A DNA stretch of 64,000 nucleotides from Leifsonia sp. 71-9 (lineage in GTDB: Bacteria; Actinomycetota; Actinomycetes; Actinomycetales; Microbacteriaceae), in assembly GCF_001898805.1 (NCBI RefSeq), contig NZ_MKVJ01000017.1, positions 326,924 to 390,923 of the forward strand. The letters run 5' to 3'. This document shows positions 34,905 to 42,476 of this stretch, piece after piece (position 1 is the stretch's first letter; each line of letters begins with the position of its first letter). The position numbers and the translations under genes are program-made. The notes beneath the pieces are model-generated. The model searched no databases. It saw only the letters and a list, made by a program, of their open reading frames with translations, and was not told the DNA's origin.

Positions 34905-36575
34905 CTATTCACCGTCCTTCCGGAGCTTGAGATGCGTGAACACGAGCAGCGGGGTCTGGTCGTAGGTCTGCGGCGGCGCGTACGGGTCGTCCGCGTCGGG
35001 CCAGCCCGTGAACTTCGCGTCGTTGTAGAGACCCCACAGGCCGCCGTAGTACATGGAGATCACCGGGAGGTCGTCGTAGACGATCCGCTGCAGCTGGTGG
35101 CTGAGCTCGAGGCGCTTCGCCGGGTCGACCGTCGTCTTGTACTCGGCGAGGAGCTTGTCCGCCTCCGGGTTCGTGTAGCGGCCGAAGTTGCTCGCGGTCG
35201 CCTTGCCGATCGGGGTGGCGAACTCGCTGGACAGCGTCGCGTTGAACGCCTGGAAGACGACGCCCGCGCCCATGCCGCCCATCGCGACCTGGAAGTCGCC
35301 GTTCTGGATGGCCTGCTGGTACCCCGGCGGCTGCGGCTGCTTGATCTGCACGTCGATGCCGAGGGCCGTCAGCTCCTTGCGCACCTCCTGCACCGCGCGC
35401 AGCCAGTCGGTGTAGCCGTTGGCGGTCGTGATGGAGAACGAGAACTGCTTGCCGTCGGGGCCGACGAGCTTGCCGCCCTGCTGGGTGTAGCCGGCCGCGG
35501 CGAAGGCGGCGAGGGCGCCGGCGGTGTCCTGCGTGATCAGGCCGCCGTCGGGGATGCTCGGGTCGAGCTCCTTCTCCTGGTTCGGGAGGATGAGGCCGGT
35601 CTGGCCGGCGGGCTTCATGTAGCCCTCGGTGGCCGAGTCGGCGATCTTGTCGCGGTCGAGCGCGAGCGCGATGCCTCGGCGCACGTTGATGTCGTTGAAC
35701 GGCGCGACCGTGAAGTTCGGCATCAGGCCGATGATGCCTCCCGGCGGGAACCAGTACTTGTTGTTCGGGTTCGCCTCGACCCACGTGCCCTGCACGTCGC
35801 TCATGAAGGCGTACGCCCAGTCGAAGCCCTTGGTGGCGATGTCGAGCTCATTGGTCGCGGCGGGGAGCACGAGGTGCTTCACCTGGACCTTGTCGGCCTG
35901 CCAGTAGTCCTCGAACTTGTCCATCGTGTACTGCTGCGAGGTGAAGCTCGCGAGCGTGTACGGACCGGTGCCGACCGGGTTCGGGTCGCGCCAGGTGTCC
36001 GGGCTCTTCTGGTCCTTCCAGATGTGCTCGGGCACGATCAGCGTCTGGGAGATGATGTCCTGCGCGGGGGCGTCGTCCTCCTTGAGGTGGATGACGAGGT
36101 GGTCGCCCTTCGTCTCGAGCGAGGCGATGTGCTGCCACGCGCCCTTGAGGTCGAGCGTCGGGAACTTCTTGATCAGGTTCAGCGTGAAGACGACGTCGTC
36201 GACGGTGAACGGCTTGCCGTCGGACCACTTCACGCCGTCGCGGATCGTGTAGTCGATGGTGCGGGCGTCCGGCTGGGAGACCTTCGAGGCCAGCCACGGT
36301 GTCCCGGTGCCGTCGAGCACGTTGATGACGACGAGCGGCTCGTAGATGTAGGACGAGGCCGCGCGCTTGTTCACCAGGTACGGGTTGAAGTTGCGCTCCA
36401 TCATCGGAGTGCCCTTGTCTGCAGCCAGGAGCATCGTGTCCGCGGGGATGGACGGGTCTTGCTTGCTCTGGATCTTGATGCTGCAGCCGGAGAGCGCGAG
36501 GGCTGCGGCTGCGATCACGGCGAGCGCTCCGAGTCTCCGTCGGCGTCGCCCACCAGGGGGTCGTGAGTGCGTCAT
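34905..36575 (-). CDS. Family-5 ABC substrate-binding lipoprotein
   Basis: 556 residues. Twin basic N-terminus (RRRRRLGALAVIAAAALALS), lipobox LSGC with the lipid Cys, then the SBP_bac_5 fold (YEPLVVINVLDGTGTPWLAS, IRDGVKWSDGKPFTVDDVVF, NPVGTGPYTL). This class binds peptides, but several members bind cello- or other beta-oligosaccharides. The GH1 enzyme, the LacI regulator and the operator favour a sugar ligand. ATG 36575 is chosen over upstream in-frame starts because AGAAGG precedes it and it begins the signal peptide. It is the first gene of a six-gene operon with a strong promoter at 36605-36633. Confidence 0.9.
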   Translation of the reverse strand: MTHSRPPGGRRRRRLGALAVIAAAALALSGCSIKIQSKQDPSIPADTMLLAADKGTPMMERNFNPYLVNKRAASSYIYEPLVVINVLDGTGTPWLASKVSQPDARTIDYTIRDGVKWSDGKPFTVDDVVFTLNLIKKFPTLDLKGAWQHIASLETKGDHLVIHLKEDDAPAQDIISQTLIVPEHIWKDQKSPDTWRDPNPVGTGPYTLASFTSQQYTMDKFEDYWQADKVQVKHLVLPAATNELDIATKGFDWAYAFMSDVQGTWVEANPNNKYWFPPGGIIGLMPNFTVAPFNDINVRRGIALALDRDKIADSATEGYMKPAGQTGLILPNQEKELDPSIPDGGLITQDTAGALAAFAAAGYTQQGGKLVGPDGKQFSFSITTANGYTDWLRAVQEVRKELTALGIDVQIKQPQPPGYQQAIQNGDFQVAMGGMGAGVVFQAFNATLSSEFATPIGKATASNFGRYTNPEADKLLAEYKTTVDPAKRLELSHQLQRIVYDDLPVISMYYGGLWGLYNDAKFTGWPDADDPYAPPQTYDQTPLLVFTHLKLRKDGE

Positions 36576-36604
36576 TGCCACCTTCTCTAGGTCGTTGCCC
36601 TCTG

Positions 36605-36633
36605 ACTGTATGCGCATACATTTCCTTTTTCAA
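36605..36633 (-). promoter_or_regulatory. Promoter and LacI operator of the sugar-uptake operon
   Basis: On the minus strand TTGAAA (36633-36628), a 17-bp spacer and TACAGT (36610-36605) form a good sigma-70-type promoter. The perfect 14-bp palindrome TGTATGCGCATACA (36607-36620) has the central CG of LacI/GalR operators and covers the -10 and spacer. Repression by the adjacent LacI-family protein is strongly suggested. Confidence 0.85.
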
Positions 36634-36667
36634 CCCCGCACACCTCAAGCGCCCGCACTCCGCCCCT

Positions 36668-36744
36668 CCGTAGCCGCCGAGCACAGCAAAAGTGCTCGGT
36701 CGGAGCGCGGATTCGAGCACTTTTGCTGTGCTCGGCGGCTACGG
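36668..36744. terminator. 31-bp perfect palindrome containing the LacI stop codon
   Basis: Arms 36668-36698 and 36714-36744 are perfect reverse complements around a 15-nt loop; the core reads GAGCACAGCAAAAGTGCTCG. The stop codon of the LacI gene (36739-36741) lies inside one arm. It separates the LacI gene from the promoter of the binding-protein gene on the same strand. Confidence 0.85.
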
Positions 36745-37842
36745 GTCTGAGGGTTCGGAGGACTCGCGGAGGTAGACGCGGACGGGGAGACGTACGGAGG
36801 CGGCGGGGCGGTCGGGGTCGGTGAGGCGGCGCACGAGGGTCTGCACGGCGGCGCGGCCGACCTCCTCCATCGGCTGCTCGACGGTCGTCAGCCGCGGGGT
36901 CGAGAGCCGTCCGGCATCGATGCCGTCGAAGCCGGTCACGATGAGCTCGCCCGGCACATCCACCCCGCCGATGCGGGCCGCGTCGATCACGCCGAGGGCC
37001 ATCTGGTCGTTCGCGCACACGACGGCGCGGGGGAGGCGCTCGCGCGCGACGAGCTCGCGTCCCGCACGCCGGCCGCCCTCGCGCGTGAACTCGCCGCGGT
37101 GATCCGGGGCATCCGGCGCCGGGAGGCCGCGCTCGGTCAGCGCGCCGAGGAACCCCTGCCAGCGCTCGTCGTCGTCGGGGGAGTCGACGCTCCCGGCGAC
37201 GTAGGCGAGGTCGCGCACGCCGAGGTCGTCGATCAGATGACCGACGAGGGCGCGCATCCCCTCGGCGTTGCTCACCGAGACGTGGTCGACCTCGTCGCCG
37301 TGGCGGCGCCCCGCCATGACGACCACGGGCAGTCGCCGGGCGAGCCGGCCGATCTCGTCCTCCGGCACACTCCCGGCCAGGACGATGATCCCGTCGACGC
37401 GCCCCGCCATGTCGACGAACGTCTCGTGGGCCGTCGCGCCGCGTCCGACGCCGACCATGAGCACGAAGCCGGAGCGCCACGCCTCCACCTCGCTGCCGCG
37501 CAGCACCTCGTCGAAGTACAGGTCGCCGCCGCGCGTGTCGATGGAGCCGCCGACGTCGCGGACGATCGTCGCCGCTCCCTCGTCGCCCTCCTCCAGGCGG
37601 CGGCCGGCGTCGGCGTCCATCGCGTCGAGGCCGGGGAAGAACAGGCCGATCACGCCCGTGCGCCGGGCGGCCAGACCGCGGGCGGCGCCGCTCGGCACGT
37701 AGCCGAGAGCATCCACCGAGGCGAGCACGCGCTCGCGCGTCGCCTCCTTGACGGTGTCCGGCTGCCGGAACACCCGCGAGACCGTCGCGATCGAGACGCC
37801 CGCGTGGGTGGCGACGTCGTAGACGGTCGGGACTCGGGTCAT
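36739..37842 (-). CDS. LacI family transcriptional regulator
   Basis: 367 residues. The N-terminal LacI helix-turn-helix is VYDVATHAGVSIATVSRVFR with the hinge GYVPSGAARGLAARRT. The periplasmic-binding-protein-like ligand domain ends with TTVEQPMEEVGRAAVQTLVR. ATG 37842 is preferred (AGGAG 9 nt upstream); an upstream in-frame start would add residues before the conserved HTH. It is followed by a 31-bp hairpin and then the perfect TGTATGCGCATACA operator of the sugar operon, its obvious target. It should release DNA when a beta-glucoside-type sugar binds. Confidence 0.92.
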   Translation of the reverse strand: MTRVPTVYDVATHAGVSIATVSRVFRQPDTVKEATRERVLASVDALGYVPSGAARGLAARRTGVIGLFFPGLDAMDADAGRRLEEGDEGAATIVRDVGGSIDTRGGDLYFDEVLRGSEVEAWRSGFVLMVGVGRGATAHETFVDMAGRVDGIIVLAGSVPEDEIGRLARRLPVVVMAGRRHGDEVDHVSVSNAEGMRALVGHLIDDLGVRDLAYVAGSVDSPDDDERWQGFLGALTERGLPAPDAPDHRGEFTREGGRRAGRELVARERLPRAVVCANDQMALGVIDAARIGGVDVPGELIVTGFDGIDAGRLSTPRLTTVEQPMEEVGRAAVQTLVRRLTDPDRPAASVRLPVRVYLRESSEPSDP

Positions 37843-37951
37843 CGGTGCACGCTCCTGCTGCTCGGGCACACCCATGATAGGCGGGCGCCCGAGCGCGCCC
37901 GGACGGTGGGCCGCGCGTCGGCGCGGCCGGTCGTCCGGCTCGGGGCCGGAC

Positions 37952-38179
37952 TCAGGCGGAGGCCCCGCCCGACTCCGATGCGAGCTGCCGCTTGACGTCG
38001 TGCTCCACCAGCACCGGCACGAAGTCGCGCACCGGGGCCCCGGAGAACTCCTCGTGGCGCTCCTTGACGAGCTCCTCGATGCGGTCCTTCGGGATGTGGG
38101 GGAACCGCTCCGAGAGGCGGGTGGCTGCGTGCTCGACGGCGACGAGTTCTTCGTCGGGGCTCTGATCGTGACCGGTCAT
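37952..38179 (-). CDS. Three-helix bundle dimerisation-domain protein
   Basis: 75 residues, acidic N-terminus then three amphipathic helices (AVEHAATRLSERFPHIPKDR, IEELVKERHEEF, VRDFVPVLVEHDVKRQLASE). The pattern matches the small three-helix bundle dimerisation domain found alone or before phosphatase domains in actinobacteria. Role unknown. ATG 38179 is preceded by CATAAT at 6 nt, giving a leaderless start. It is divergent from the PhzF-like gene over 58 bp. Confidence 0.72.
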   Translation of the reverse strand: MTGHDQSPDEELVAVEHAATRLSERFPHIPKDRIEELVKERHEEFSGAPVRDFVPVLVEHDVKRQLASESGGASA

Positions 38180-38185
38180 GCACGC

Positions 38186-38191
38186 ATTATG
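38186..38191 (-). promoter_or_regulatory. -10-like CATAAT before small helical protein
   Basis: The complement of 38186-38191 is CATAAT, one base from TATAAT, ending 6 nt before ATG 38179. No ribosome site is present. Confidence 0.5.
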
Positions 38192-38237
38192 CGCCTCGGG
38201 GGTGAACCGTGGCTGGATCATCTGTCAGGCTGGGGTC

Positions 38238-38936
38238 ATGGACGAGTCGATCGAGGTAGTGGTTGTCCGCGTGTTCACCGACGAGCGCGGAGCGAACGGC
38301 AACGAACTGGGGATCGTGCGCAGCTCGCCGCAGACGGCGCAGCGCGAGCAGGCGATCGCCACGGCGCTCGGCTTCAGCGAGACGGTGTTCCTCGACGTCG
38401 TCGACGAAGACGCGCGGGCGGCCGAGCTCCGGATCTTCACCCCAGCGCGCGAACTGCCCTTCGCCGGTCACCCCAGCGTGGGCACCGCGTGGTGGCTGGC
38501 CGACCGCCGCACCCCGGTCGACGTGCTGCGCGAGAAGGCGGGGGATGTCGCGGTCACCGTCGACGAGGCCCAGGACACCGCGTGGATCACCGCGCGCGCC
38601 GAGTGGGCCCCCGACTTCAGCTGGCTGCCCCTCCAGTCGCCGGAGGACGTCGACGCGCTCGACCCCGCCGCGTTCACGAGCGGGCACCACTACGCCTACG
38701 CCTGGATCGACGAGGCCGAGGGGCGCCTCCGGGCGCGGATGTTCGCGCCCGACATGGGCATCGTCGAGGACGAGGCGACCGGAGCCGCCGCCGTCTCGAT
38801 CACCGCGAAGCTCGGCCGCGCCCTGCGCATCTCGCAGGGCGAGGGGTCCGAGCTGGTGACGGAGCCGCTCGCGGACGGGTTCATCCGCGTGGGCGGCCGC
38901 ACCGTGTACGACCGCACCATCGACGCCACGCTGTGA
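38238..38936 (+). CDS. PhzF family protein with a substituted catalytic Glu
   Basis: 232 residues, shorter than the usual 260-290. PhzF fold motifs are present (VVRVFTDERGANGNELGIV, RIFTPARELPFAGHPSVGTA, EDEATGAAAVSITAKLG). In PhzF the catalytic Glu45 lies in an A-R-E-x-N-L-S-E-T context; here the segment reads AIATALGFSET, with Ala where that Glu would be. Isomerase activity of the phenazine type is therefore doubtful; another reaction or a binding role is possible. ATG 38238 follows CAGGCT by 6 nt. The stop overlaps the lyase start as GTGA, so the two are coupled. Confidence 0.82.
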   Translation: MDESIEVVVVRVFTDERGANGNELGIVRSSPQTAQREQAIATALGFSETVFLDVVDEDARAAELRIFTPARELPFAGHPSVGTAWWLADRRTPVDVLREKAGDVAVTVDEAQDTAWITARAEWAPDFSWLPLQSPEDVDALDPAAFTSGHHYAYAWIDEAEGRLRARMFAPDMGIVEDEATGAAAVSITAKLGRALRISQGEGSELVTEPLADGFIRVGGRTVYDRTIDATL

Positions 38937-39838
38937 GCGCGCAGGACGACCTCGGCGGCGACCTCCGCATCCTCCCCGTCGGGGAACCCGGCGACGGCCC
39001 GTACGCGGTCGCCGCGACGGAGGACGGCGCCGTCTGGTTCACCCTCGTGCACGGCGGCCGGGTGGGGCGGCGGGACGCCGACGGCACGCTGACGTACCTG
39101 GCGCTCGGCGACGGCGCACAGCCCGCCGGGATCGCCGCAGCCACCGAGTCCACGGTCTGGATCGCCGACACCACGGGCGACCGGCTGGTGCTCGTCGGCC
39201 CCGGCCCCCGCATCCTCTCGGAGATCGCGGTGCCGACCGCGGGCGCGCAGCCCTTCGGGGTCGTGGCGCTCGACGACGGGACCGCCTGGTTCACCGAGCT
39301 GGGCGGCAACGCTCTCGGCCGGGTCGGCATCCTGGGCGGCGTGGACGAGTTCCCGGTCGCCCCGGCGGACGCCATGGTCTCGATGATCGCGGCCTCGGGC
39401 GACTCGATCTGGTTCACGATGAACGCCGCGGACGCGCTGGGCCACGTGCGGGGCGGGGATGCGGCGATCGCCGTCACGGACCTCCCCGCGGGCTCCGGGC
39501 CGGTCGGCATCGCGGTGGCCGAGGACGGCGCGGTCTGGACGGCGCTCATCCGCGCCGATGCCCTCGCGCGGGTCGCGAAGGACGGCACCGTTCGCGTGAT
39601 CGACCTCGACACCGGCGCCAAGCCGCACGCCGTCGCGGCGGACCACCACGGCGGGGTCTGGGCGAGCCTGTGGGGCGCGAACGCGCTGGCCCACGCGTCT
39701 GCGGCGGGGGAGGTCAGCCTCCACCCGCTCCCGGGCGACGTCTCCGAACCGCACGGCCTGGCCGTCGCGCCCGACGGCACGGTCTGGACCGCGCTCGAGT
39801 CCGGCGCCCTGGTCGCTCTGCACACTCCCGAGAGGTGA
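38933..39838 (+). CDS. vgb: Virginiamycin B lyase-like protein
   Basis: 301 residues forming a seven-bladed propeller; seven blade motifs are visible (GAVWFTL, STVWIAD, GTAWFTE, DSIWFTM, GAVWTAL, GGVWASL, GTVWTAL). Vgb linearises streptogramin B antibiotics by C-O bond cleavage without hydrolysis, using His228, Glu268 and His270. Here H232 (KPHAV), E272 and H274 (SEPHGL) keep exactly that 40- and 2-residue spacing, so activity is likely. Length matches Vgb (about 299). The GTG start overlaps the PhzF-like stop by 4 nt. The stop codon lies inside the stem of a palindromic repeat. Intrinsic streptogramin B resistance is a reasonable inference. Confidence 0.85.
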   Translation: MSAQDDLGGDLRILPVGEPGDGPYAVAATEDGAVWFTLVHGGRVGRRDADGTLTYLALGDGAQPAGIAAATESTVWIADTTGDRLVLVGPGPRILSEIAVPTAGAQPFGVVALDDGTAWFTELGGNALGRVGILGGVDEFPVAPADAMVSMIAASGDSIWFTMNAADALGHVRGGDAAIAVTDLPAGSGPVGIAVAEDGAVWTALIRADALARVAKDGTVRVIDLDTGAKPHAVAADHHGGVWASLWGANALAHASAAGEVSLHPLPGDVSEPHGLAVAPDGTVWTALESGALVALHTPER

Positions 39839-39887
39839 GTCGTTGCGGGTCGCGGAGGCCCGCGACCCGCAACGACTCACGCTTCGC
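39829..39887. repeat. Inverted repeat, palindromic family copy between vgb and catalase
   Basis: Stem 39835-39855 pairs perfectly with 39860-39880 around a 4-nt loop. The left flank CGAGAGGTGAGTCGTTGCGG (39829-39848) matches copy 1 (from 2435) with one difference in the first 22 nt. The vgb stop codon (39836-39838) is inside the left arm. It sits between convergent genes and probably terminates both. Confidence 0.85.
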
Positions 39888-39893
39888 GGGGAG

Positions 39894-41387
39894 TTACTCG
39901 CCCACGCCCACGAACTCGGCGGCCTGGTCCGCGTCCTGCGCGGGGGACTCCAGACGGGCGCGGAGCGCCACGCCGAGGCCCGCGTCCACGTTCGTCCAGT
40001 ACTGGATGGCGCGCTCGCGGATGTCGTCGCGCTTCACGCCGCCGACGGCTCCCGCAATCGTGTCGAGGAAGCGCGCGCGGGCGGCGTCGTCGAACACCTC
40101 GCGGTAGAGCGTGCCGGGCTGGCCGAAGTCGTCGTCCTCGGCGTGCAGGGTGGCCGCGGCGCGGACGAGCGCGCCGTCCGACTCCCACGAGCCCTCACCG
40201 GCGCGCGCGGCGTCGGCGGTCGGGCCGCCGAACGAGTTCGGCGCGTACACCGGGGCGTCGGCCGGCTTGAACCCGTGGCGGGCCGCACCGTCCTGCGAGT
40301 AGTTGTGCACCGGGGCGACCGGACGGTTGACCGGCAGCTCGTTGTAGTTGGTGCCCACCCGGTAGCGCTGCGCGTCCGGGTACGAGAAGACGCGCGCCAT
40401 CAGCATCTTGTCCGGGCTGATGTCGATGCCCGGGACGGTGTTGGCGGGGGAGAAGGCGGCCTGCTCGATCTGCGCGAAGAAGTTCTCCGGGTTCTCGTTC
40501 AGCGTGTGCACGCCGACCTCGATCAGCGGGTAGTCCGCGTGCGGCCACACCTTGGTGAGGTCGAACGGGTTGAACCGGTAGGTCTTCGCGTCCTCGTACG
40601 GCATGACCTGCACGGAGACCTTCCACGCCGGGAACTCCCCGCGCTCGATCGCCTCGTAGAGGTCGCGGCGGTAGTAGTCCGCGTCGGCGCCGGCGATGGC
40701 CTCCGCCTCGGCGCCCGCCATCTCCTCGTTGCCCTGCAGGGCCTGGAAGTGGTACTTGACCCAGAAGCGCTCGCCCGCGGCGTTGATCCACTGGTAGGTG
40801 TGCGAGCCGAAGCCGGGCATGTGCCGCCACGAGCGCGGGATGCCGCGGTCGCCCATCAGGTACGTGACCTGGTGCGCCGACTCGGGGGAGAGCGTCCAGA
40901 AGTCCCACTGCATGTCGGCGTCGCGCAGGCCCGAGCCCGGCAGGCGCTTCTGCGAGTGGATGAAGTCGGGGAACTTGATGCCGTCGCGGATGAAGAACAC
41001 CGGGGTGTTGTTGCCGACGATGTCGTAGTTGCCCTCGGTCGTGTAGAACTTCACCGAGAAGCCGCGCACGTCGCGCCAGGTGTCGGGCGAGCCCTGCTCG
41101 CCGGCGACCGACGAGAACCGCTGCACCGTGCGGGTGCGGGTGCCCGGCTGGAACACCGCGGCCTTCGTGTACGCCGAGACGTCACCGGTGACGACGAACT
41201 CGCCGAAGGCGCCGCCGCCCTTCGCGTGCACGATCCGCTCCGGGATGCGCTCCCGGTTGAACTGCGCGAGCTTCTCGACGAGGTAGCGGTCGTGGAGGGC
41301 GGTGACGCCGTCCGCGCCCGCGGTGAGCGAGTGCGCGTCGCTGCCGACCGGGGTTCCGGTCTGGGTGGTCGTGTTGTTGTCGGTCAT
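39894..41387 (-). CDS. katA: Catalase (monofunctional haem type)
   Basis: 497 residues, small-subunit catalase. The distal His is in [16 protein letters not shown], the Asn in [10 protein letters not shown], and the proximal haem Tyr is in [17 protein letters not shown]. It disproportionates hydrogen peroxide in the cytoplasm. It begins 12 nt after the Fur-family gene on the same strand, so both form one transcript, a common furA-kat arrangement. It ends just before the palindromic repeat shared with the vgb gene. Confidence 0.94.
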   Translation of the reverse strand: MTDNNTTTQTGTPVGSDAHSLTAGADGVTALHDRYLVEKLAQFNRERIPERIVHAKGGGAFGEFVVTGDVSAYTKAAVFQPGTRTRTVQRFSSVAGEQGSPDTWRDVRGFSVKFYTTEGNYDIVGNNTPVFFIRDGIKFPDFIHSQKRLPGSGLRDADMQWDFWTLSPESAHQVTYLMGDRGIPRSWRHMPGFGSHTYQWINAAGERFWVKYHFQALQGNEEMAGAEAEAIAGADADYYRRDLYEAIERGEFPAWKVSVQVMPYEDAKTYRFNPFDLTKVWPHADYPLIEVGVHTLNENPENFFAQIEQAAFSPANTVPGIDISPDKMLMARVFSYPDAQRYRVGTNYNELPVNRPVAPVHNYSQDGAARHGFKPADAPVYAPNSFGGPTADAARAGEGSWESDGALVRAAATLHAEDDDFGQPGTLYREVFDDAARARFLDTIAGAVGGVKRDDIRERAIQYWTNVDAGLGVALRARLESPAQDADQAAEFVGVGE

Positions 41388-41399
41388 GGTTCTCCTTAC

Positions 41400-41846
41400 C
41401 TATCCGGTGTGCGTCGCGGGATCGTCCACGCGCTCCTGACAGGACGGGCACAGTCCCCAGAACGTCACCTCGGCGGTGTTCACCGTGAATCCCGATGCAT
41501 CGCCGGGATGCAGGCAGGGCGCGTGCCCCACGACGCAGTCGACGTCGGCCACGGCGCCGCACGAGGTGCAGACGACGTGGTGGTGGTTGTCGCCGGTGCG
41601 GCGCTCGTACCGCGCGGGGGACCCCGCCGGTTCGATCCGCCGCAGCAGCCCGACGGCCGTGAGGTCGCCGAGCACGTTGTGCACGTTCTGGATCGACGTG
41701 CCGGGCAGAGCGGGAAGCACCGCGCGGAACACCGAGTCGGCGTCCGCGTGCGGCAGCCGGGTCAGCGCGTCGAGGACGGCGAGCCGCCCCTGCGTGACGC
41801 GCAACCCGCCGGCGCGCAGTGCGCTTTCGAGCTGTGCCGTGTCCAT
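41400..41846 (-). CDS. Fur family peroxide/metal regulator (FurA/PerR-like)
   Basis: 148 residues. N-terminal winged helix (LRVTQGRLAVLDALTRL, SIQNVHNVLGDL), then the metal-binding half with HHHVVCTSCGAVADVDC and the structural-zinc pair CPSC near the end. The catalase gene follows 12 nt downstream, which favours a peroxide-sensing FurA/PerR role over iron uptake control. A TTTTGA-N5-TCAAAA palindrome overlaps its -35, so it probably represses itself and the catalase gene. ATG 41846 lies 6 nt after TAGGTT, giving a leaderless message. Confidence 0.88.
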   Translation of the reverse strand: MDTAQLESALRAGGLRVTQGRLAVLDALTRLPHADADSVFRAVLPALPGTSIQNVHNVLGDLTAVGLLRRIEPAGSPARYERRTGDNHHHVVCTSCGAVADVDCVVGHAPCLHPGDASGFTVNTAEVTFWGLCPSCQERVDDPATHTG

Positions 41847-41852
41847 GCTCCG

Positions 41853-41883
41853 AACCTAACCCCTTCTTTTGAATAGATCAAAA
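41853..41883 (-). promoter_or_regulatory. Promoter and Fur/PerR box of regulator-catalase operon
   Basis: On the minus strand TTGATC (41881-41876), a 17-bp spacer and TAGGTT (41858-41853) form the promoter, ending 6 nt before ATG 41846. TTTTGA (41867-41872) and TCAAAA (41878-41883) form a perfect 6-bp inverted repeat over the -35. Confidence 0.72.
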
Positions 41884-41951
41884 CAATGCGTGCATTCGGG
41901 CGCGTCGGCGCCCGGATGGGATACGGTGTGCGGGACGACCGGGAGGATCGG

Positions 41952-42458
41952 ATGACGGACCAGCCGCAGGCACCCCAGGGCCAGGGTCAGCCCCAACCGC
42001 AGCCCCAGCCCCAGCAGCAGCCGCAGTACCCACCGCTGCCGCAGGGATACCAGCAACCGGCCTACCCGACACAGCCTCCGGCCCCGCACCAGCAGCCCGG
42101 CTACTATCAGCAGCCCGCTCCGTACCAGCAGGCCGCTCCGTACCAGCAGCCCGGCTACGTCCAGGCCTACGGCGTCGCCATCTACCCGGTCGCCCCGCCG
42201 CAGCCCAAGGGACTCTCGGTCACCTCCATGGTCCTCGGCCTCGTCTCGCTCGTCGCGGGGTTCACCTTCGTCGTCCCGCTCATCGGCCTCATCCTCGGGA
42301 TCCTCGGCGCGCGCCGGGAGCCGGCCGGTCGCGGGATGGCGATCGCCGGCATCATCATCAGCTCCTTGATCCTGCTGATCTGGGTCGTCATCATCGGCTT
42401 CATCGTCTTCGCAGGGATCATCGCGGCCGGCAGCGCCGCCACCTACCGCTCCGCCTGA
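41952..42458 (+). CDS. DUF4190 domain membrane protein with Pro/Gln-rich tail
   Basis: 168 residues. The N-terminal half is Pro/Gln/Tyr-rich (repeats such as PYQQAAPYQQPGY). The C-terminal half has two membrane helices of the DUF4190 type (SMVLGLVSLVAGFTFVVPLI and GMAIAGIIISSLILLIWVVI) with the short GARREPAGRG loop. ATG 41952 has GGGAGG 5 nt upstream. Such proteins are common in actinobacteria; the function is unknown. It is convergent with the antiporter gene, 18 nt away. Confidence 0.82.
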   Translation: MTDQPQAPQGQGQPQPQPQPQQQPQYPPLPQGYQQPAYPTQPPAPHQQPGYYQQPAPYQQAAPYQQPGYVQAYGVAIYPVAPPQPKGLSVTSMVLGLVSLVAGFTFVVPLIGLILGILGARREPAGRGMAIAGIIISSLILLIWVVIIGFIVFAGIIAAGSAATYRSA

Positions 42459-42476
42459 CCGGATCCCGGCCGTCGG

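Noticed and set aside
33915..36566. 883-codon plus-strand frame
   Set aside because: It is antisense to the binding-protein and permease genes and has biased composition without motifs.
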